Shown piece after piece: positions 59,727 through 64,000 of a stretch of 64,000 nt of DNA (positions are counted from its first letter, which is position 1; every line of letters begins with the position of its first letter). The notes beneath the pieces are model-generated. The model had not been told where the DNA came from. It made no database searches and worked only from the letters and a program-made list of their open reading frames with translations. Position numbers and translations under genes: made by a program. Origin of the DNA: Acytostelium subglobosum LB1 (lineage: Eukaryota; Evosea; Eumycetozoa; Acytosteliales; Acytosteliaceae); assembly GCF_000787575.1 (NCBI RefSeq), contig NW_012236507.1, positions 440,253 to 504,252 of the forward strand. The letters run 5' to 3'.

Positions 59727-61880
59727 TTAGATATGTCCTTCAAAGCCATCAAACGAGTCTGAAAGCGTAAGGTCGTCCATGCCAGATGATGAGAGGTCGG
59801 TGTCACTGGAGAAGTGTGACTGCTCGACCGAGTTGGAGGCATGGTTGGTGAAGCTGGCCAGGTGGAAGAAGGGTCCATTGCCCTCACGTCTCCCCAGTGT
59901 GTTCCAGTTGACATCGGAGAACCATGGGTGGCTCTTGATCTCTATTGCGTCGTTTGTAGAGCCTATGCGTTGTTTGGGATTGAAGTCCAACAGCTTGCTG
60001 ACGAGGTCCTTGCATGCTCGGGGGAATGTGTTGGGGAACTCGATGATTGGTTGGTTGGATCTGACCGAGTCCAAGAATGAGCCAAGATTATTCTGAGAGT
60101 TATTGTCGGGGTCCAATGAGAATGGAGGAAAGCCTGTGATCAATTCATACAGGACAATGCCAACGGCCCACCAATCTACGGCCTTTCCATGTCCATTACC
60201 AAGCATAACCTCTGGTGCCATGTAGTCAATCGTTCCACACATGCTCATTGTCTTCTCCTCGATCTTCTTGGCGAATCCAAAGTCGGCCAACTTAATATGT
60301 CCGTAGTTGTCGATCAATATATTCTCGGGCTAGAGATTGATCATTCAGTTAGTATGAGTGGAGCATGACCATCTAATCAATATATCATCACATACCTTTA
60401 GGTCTCTATATATTATATTGTTCTGATGTAGATATTCAACAGCCAGGATGATCTCGCCAATGATTGCCTTGGCAGTCCTCTCCTTAAACTGTGACTCCAT
60501 GCGTATATAGTTGAATAGTTCACCTTTGCCAACATACTCCATCATAAAGTAAAGGTATTGACTCGTCTTGTAAGTTGCAAATAGCTTGACAATGAATGGA
60601 TTGTTGATGGACAGCATGATATTCTTCTCATTGAGGATGTGTTCAATCTGCTTGGTACTTGTGATGCGTTGTCTGTTGAGCATCTTTAGACAGAAATAGA
60701 TTCCAGAGTCATTGTGTTTGCAGAGGCGTACGGTGCCAAATGATCCTGCGCCAATCTCTGACAAGATGGAGAAGTCCGCAAGATTGGTAAGCCTCCAATC
60801 AATCTTGAAAGGATTGACAAGGACCAGTGATGGCATCAATGGTGTGCGTGGAGAGAATATGTCGCATGAGCTATTCGGGCTTCGCGAGCTGCTGTTGGAC
60901 AATGGTGATAGGACCAAGTTGGTTGGATGGTACTTTGGTGTCGATGGGTTGGAATATTGTTGTTGTTGATGCTGCTGTTGTTGTTGTTGTTGTTGTTGCT
61001 GGAGCTTGAGTGGTGGCGCTGCCCTGCTTAGAGTCTGGTCGTCTAACAGGAAGTATGGAGGTGTGATTACAGAGAGGTACTTGTTTGAGAATTGTGGAGT
61101 GGTTGGCGTCGAATGGACATGCATGCTAGGCTGTAACAGAGGAGAGGACAGTGATAGCATTTGTGCCTTCTGTGCAATGATCGTGGGCGAGGTGGTTGGA
61201 TAGGGCTCGGGCTTCACTCGCGTCTTGGGCGACTTTAAACTCTGTGACTTATGTTGCTTCTGATGTTGTTGCTGTAGCTGCTGTTGCTGATGATATTGAT
61301 ATTGATTGTAATGTTGTCTGGCGGTGTTGCTACCATCTTGATGAGTGTTGTTATAATGTGGAGGGGACAATGATACGCGTGGTGAGCTTGCAGTGATGGG
61401 TGGCGATGTTGATTGTTGCGCGCCACCATTGGCAATGAAATGTTGGAGGTTGGACATGTTGATTGAAGGTCTGGGCGGACTGACCACCGATCCATAATCA
61501 GGTACCATTGACTTTTGATTGTTTACATTGTTCGCCTTTTCAATCGACTCCACGAATGAGTATATTATAGAATGAGCAACCTTTATCTGTGACTTTATAT
61601 TGAACTTTGAATCATTGGCTGTTAACATCTATGGTGATTGATTGAATGGATGAGTTAGTCTTTGGACTTGGCCATGGTCATGGTAACTTACATTGACAAT
61701 TTGATCGAGTAGACGAAGTGATTGCCGGGACAGGTCATAGAGTGTGCCAACATTGTCAGAAGATGAGGTTGGCGATGAATGTTTACTTCCAGCCGAGTTG
61801 GAAAAGAGCATATTTTGATAGAGTTGTTGCTGTTGTTGATGCAACATTGTTGATACATCCATGTTGTTATTGATATCCAT
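59727..61880 (-). CDS. PKA-like AGC protein kinase
   Basis: Three exons: 61880-61692, 61628-60396 and 60329-59727, giving 674 residues. All joins are in phase 0 (QIVN-MLTAND, RDLK-PENILIDN). The first 340 residues are Gln/Ser/Pro-rich low complexity. The kinase domain (about 347-600) shows GAGSFGTVRL, the Lys in FCLKML, YRDLKPENILID, DFGFAKK and GHGKAVDWWAVG, the last typical of PKA. After the hydrophobic FPNTFP come HPWFSDVNWNTL and an AGC tail rich in Ser/Asp. The layout resembles dictyostelid PkaC (long Q-rich leader, kinase at the C terminus). However, the activation segment reads MCGTIDYMAPEV rather than the PKA form CGTPEYLAPE, and there is no FxxF end. I therefore leave the symbol open. 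A paralogue of PkaC is as likely. Confidence 0.8.
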
Positions 61881-62709
61881 GCAGTGGATACTTTATATAT
61901 CTATACTATCTATTTTACTAAACTAACTAAACTATATTCTAGACCATGTAGTAATATTATAAACTAAGATTATAACAATAAAGATTGTGTTGTGATGTGT
62001 ACGTTGATGATGGTAGGTGGTAGTAGTAGGGGTAGGGATATTTGGTTGAATGGCCTGTATGGATGGATGGCTAGCCAGTGACTGGATCCAGTCAAGGTGG
62101 GATGTATGGATGGGATGGGATAGTGATTATGTGTAGGTGTTAATGAATGAATGAATGAACTAAGAGGACTGGACTAAGCAGGAGTATGTCGTTTCGTTTT
62201 AGTGTGTAATAAATAGTGATTGATCGTTGATGGTAGTTGTTGATGTTGTTGTTGTTGTTAAGTTATGTTTGTGTGTTATCTTGGATGATGGATGAATGAG
62301 TGAGTGAGAGAGTGTCATCTGCCTCACTACTTTAAAGCAACAGCAACAACAACAACAACAAAGTCACTTCCCAGCAGCACAACACACACCCCTCGTCCAC
62401 AACATCGTTGCCATCTCTGTGTGTGTGTGTGTGTGTGTGTGTATATCTGTCTATCTCTCTCTTTGTGTTTAAAGTTGATTGACAGATACACACAAACACA
62501 CACCACAAACAACAATGAATGAGAAAGAAGGGGTTGATTGCGATCAACTGAGAGAGAAGTTGTTTGTGTGAGTGAGTGTCCTTTGGTAACAGCATCATGA
62601 TTGAAAGATTGAATGAAGAGTGAATGGATTGATTGATGGACCTGCCACCAATTTACAATCAATCACAGTCAACCAAGTTCGAATGACCCAAGTAAGTAGA
62701 GTGCCAAGA
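61881..62709. other. Intergenic region, 0.8 kb
   Basis: 5' side of the AGC kinase and 3' side of the MYND gene. It contains TGGT/TGGA tracts, an ATGA tetramer run (about 62141-62157), (CAA)n (62345-62360) and a (TG)n microsatellite (62419-62442). No gene seen. Confidence 0.5.
62419..62442 (+). repeat. (TG)n microsatellite
   Basis: About 12 uninterrupted TG/GT units. Confidence 0.9.
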
Positions 62710-64000
62710 TTATGAATGCTGTTTATTATGATGATGTTGTTGTCCACTACTGGTCAGTTGATGAACTCTTAGATGCTCTTTCCACATTAGGGACTGATGT
62801 TCAGTCGTGCAAAAGTAAGTGGCGTAGCCTGTCTTTGCACAGTGGTAGCACTCCAATATCGACTCGTCGCCACAATAACAACACGGACGCTGAGGTTGCT
62901 GCTGCTGCTGATGCTGCGGTGAGTTCCTATACTTCTCAATCACGGCCTCTCTTGCCCTCTGCTTATCCTTCTCAAACTGATCAATCTGTTGTTTGTTATG
63001 ATAATGTTGTTGTTGTTGTTGATGATGTTGAAGTTGAGTCGTTGTAGGTTGTTGTTGTTGTTGTTGGAAATGATGTGACTGTGACTGTGATTGGCGTGGT
63101 TGTTGTTGCTCCCAGATGGATGATGAACCAACTCCATTGCCAGTTCCATTGCCATTGCCATAGTAGTTATTGGAAAATGATGAGTGTTGTGTTGTTGATG
63201 TTGCTGATTGATGTTGTTGATGTTGTAGTTGTTGTAGTTGTTGTTGTTGGAGTTGTTGATGATTGAGATATTGTGATGTGTAGATTGAATGGGAATATTC
63301 AGAACCAGGTTGGCGGTAAAGTATGTTCTCAGTTTTCTGTTGTTGTTGAGTTTGTGCAAACAATGACATTGTTGAGTTTGCTTGTGATGTTGAGTTATCT
63401 GTGTTGTTGTTACTATTGTTGCTGTTGATGATATTGTTCAATCCAATAATTGATGACCAATCGAATGCACTTGGATGACTGTTGTTGGATAATCCAAGTG
63501 GATTATAATAATATTGTGATGATTGTGAAGATGACGACGATGTCCCGATGCTGTCCAAACTGAATGATTGATCACTAAATAATGATTCTACATATTCCTG
63601 CTGTTGTTGTTGTTGGTGATGTTGTTGTTGATGTTGTTGTTGATTTTGGACTTTAGACCTTGGCGTTGTTGGTGTTGTTGGTACAGTTGTTTGATGTTGC
63701 TTGGATTTTGGAGTTGATTTGGTTGGTGTCTTGGCCTTGTTGTTAAGTGATGGATACTCATCTTCATAGTATACATCGTCTGTTGATGATGTTGATGAGG
63801 ATGAATTGTTGGAAAGTAGTATTTGTGAGAATGCCATGTGATTGTTGTTGACGTTAGCAATGGCGGTCTGTGAGGAAAATGGTGGAGATGAAGATGATGG
63901 TGTTGAATGACCTGCTGGTGTGACTGGAATAACTGGTACCTGTGCCGATGAATATTGAATGGTTGTTGACGCGCCAACATTGTTATTGTTGGCTGATACT
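62710..64000 (-). CDS. Q/N-rich protein with C-terminal MYND-type zinc finger (5' partial)
   Basis: The minus-strand frame stays open from the stop at 62710 to the window edge. An ATG lies at 63837, but the in-frame sequence upstream is also open and normal-looking (QVPVIPVTPAGHSTP). The start is therefore probably outside the window. At least 375 residues, mostly Gln/His/Asn/Ser homopolymers. A coiled-coil-like stretch (QIDQFEKDKQRAREAVIEKY) precedes the C-terminal finger CCYCGDESILECYHC ... YFCTTEHQSLMWKEH. The Cys/His spacing fits the MYND class, as in the ETO/MTG family of transcriptional co-repressors, where MYND fingers bind Pro-rich peptides. It is probably nuclear and regulatory (inference). 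Confidence 0.72.
   Translation of the reverse strand, partial: VSANNNNVGASTTIQYSSAQVPVIPVTPAGHSTPSSSSPPFSSQTAIANVNNNHMAFSQILLSNNSSSSTSSTDDVYYEDEYPSLNNKAKTPTKSTPKSKQHQTTVPTTPTTPRSKVQNQQQHQQQHHQQQQQQEYVESLFSDQSFSLDSIGTSSSSSQSSQYYYNPLGLSNNSHPSAFDWSSIIGLNNIINSNNSNNNTDNSTSQANSTMSLFAQTQQQQKTENILYRQPGSEYSHSIYTSQYLNHQQLQQQQLQQLQHQQHQSATSTTQHSSFSNNYYGNGNGTGNGVGSSSIWEQQQPRQSQSQSHHFQQQQQQPTTTQLQHHQQQQQHYHNKQQIDQFEKDKQRAREAVIEKYRNSPQHQQQQQPQRPCCYCGDESILECYHCAKTGYATYFCTTEHQSLMWKEHLRVHQLTSSGQQHHHNKQHS

Noticed and set aside
59727-61880. Naming this gene pkaC outright
   Set aside because: The activation segment and C-terminal tail differ from PKA catalytic subunits, so only an AGC/PKA-like call is supported.

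Overview
The window looks like nuclear DNA of a dictyostelid social amoeba. The evidence is the gene content: an AMPK alpha kinase with a poly-S/Q leader, a cAMP-receptor-like GPCR, a front-end fatty acid desaturase, long dictyostelid-type ankyrin and PPR-like proteins, and Gln/Asn/Ser/Thr homopolymers inside proteins. Introns are short (about 60-240 nt, mostly 60-100), GT-AG, and rich in TCAN tetranucleotides. Coding regions are clearly richer in G+C than in Dictyostelium discoideum, which would suit a GC-richer genus such as Acytostelium, but the species cannot be fixed from sequence alone. There are about 28 protein genes, one 100-N assembly gap and no tRNA, rRNA or CRISPR array that I can support.

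Layout. 1-7665: secreted or membrane proteins on the + strand: two related putative metallopeptidases (plant basic-secretory-protein family) carrying a cysteine-rich module, a vanadium-haloperoxidase/PAP2-like enzyme between them, and a DUF4419 protein. 7880-15312: RNA polymerase I subunit RPA43, an unknown Q-rich nuclear-looking protein with a decayed tandem copy of its 3' end, F-actin capping protein beta, and AMPK alpha (snfA). 15309-27959: PPR-like mitochondrial protein, ankyrin-type protein, 3-hydroxyacyl-CoA dehydratase, a Nup50-like zinc-finger nucleoporin, a small secreted Cys protein, and a second PPR-like protein. 28559-36552: a V-ATPase S1/Ac45-like membrane protein, a cAMP-receptor-like GPCR, a cytochrome b5-fused desaturase, and the NSUN6 tRNA methyltransferase. 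36712-49274: a third PPR-like protein (broken by the gap), a DarT-like locus that looks broken, the SKI2 helicase, an AT-rich orphan membrane protein, an Esa1/Tip60 MYST acetyltransferase, and a small RRM protein. 49483-64000: a protein kinase fused to a GNAT acetyltransferase, a leucine-rich-repeat protein, methylmalonyl-CoA mutase, a PKA-like AGC kinase, and a MYND-finger protein running off the end.

Genes are single transcription units and I see no operon. Several are convergent, and one pair overlaps by its stop codons. Apart from the secreted group at the left edge and three related PPR-like genes, the neighbours share no evident pathway. The most unusual items are the kinase-GNAT fusion (49483-52215), the DarT-like locus (39580-40312), the minisatellite-encoded cysteine-module array fused to a metallopeptidase (1-2100), and the decayed 3' copy at 9328-9555. 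Exon borders were placed by hand from GT/AG sites and reading-frame continuity. They are consistent but not confirmed by transcripts.
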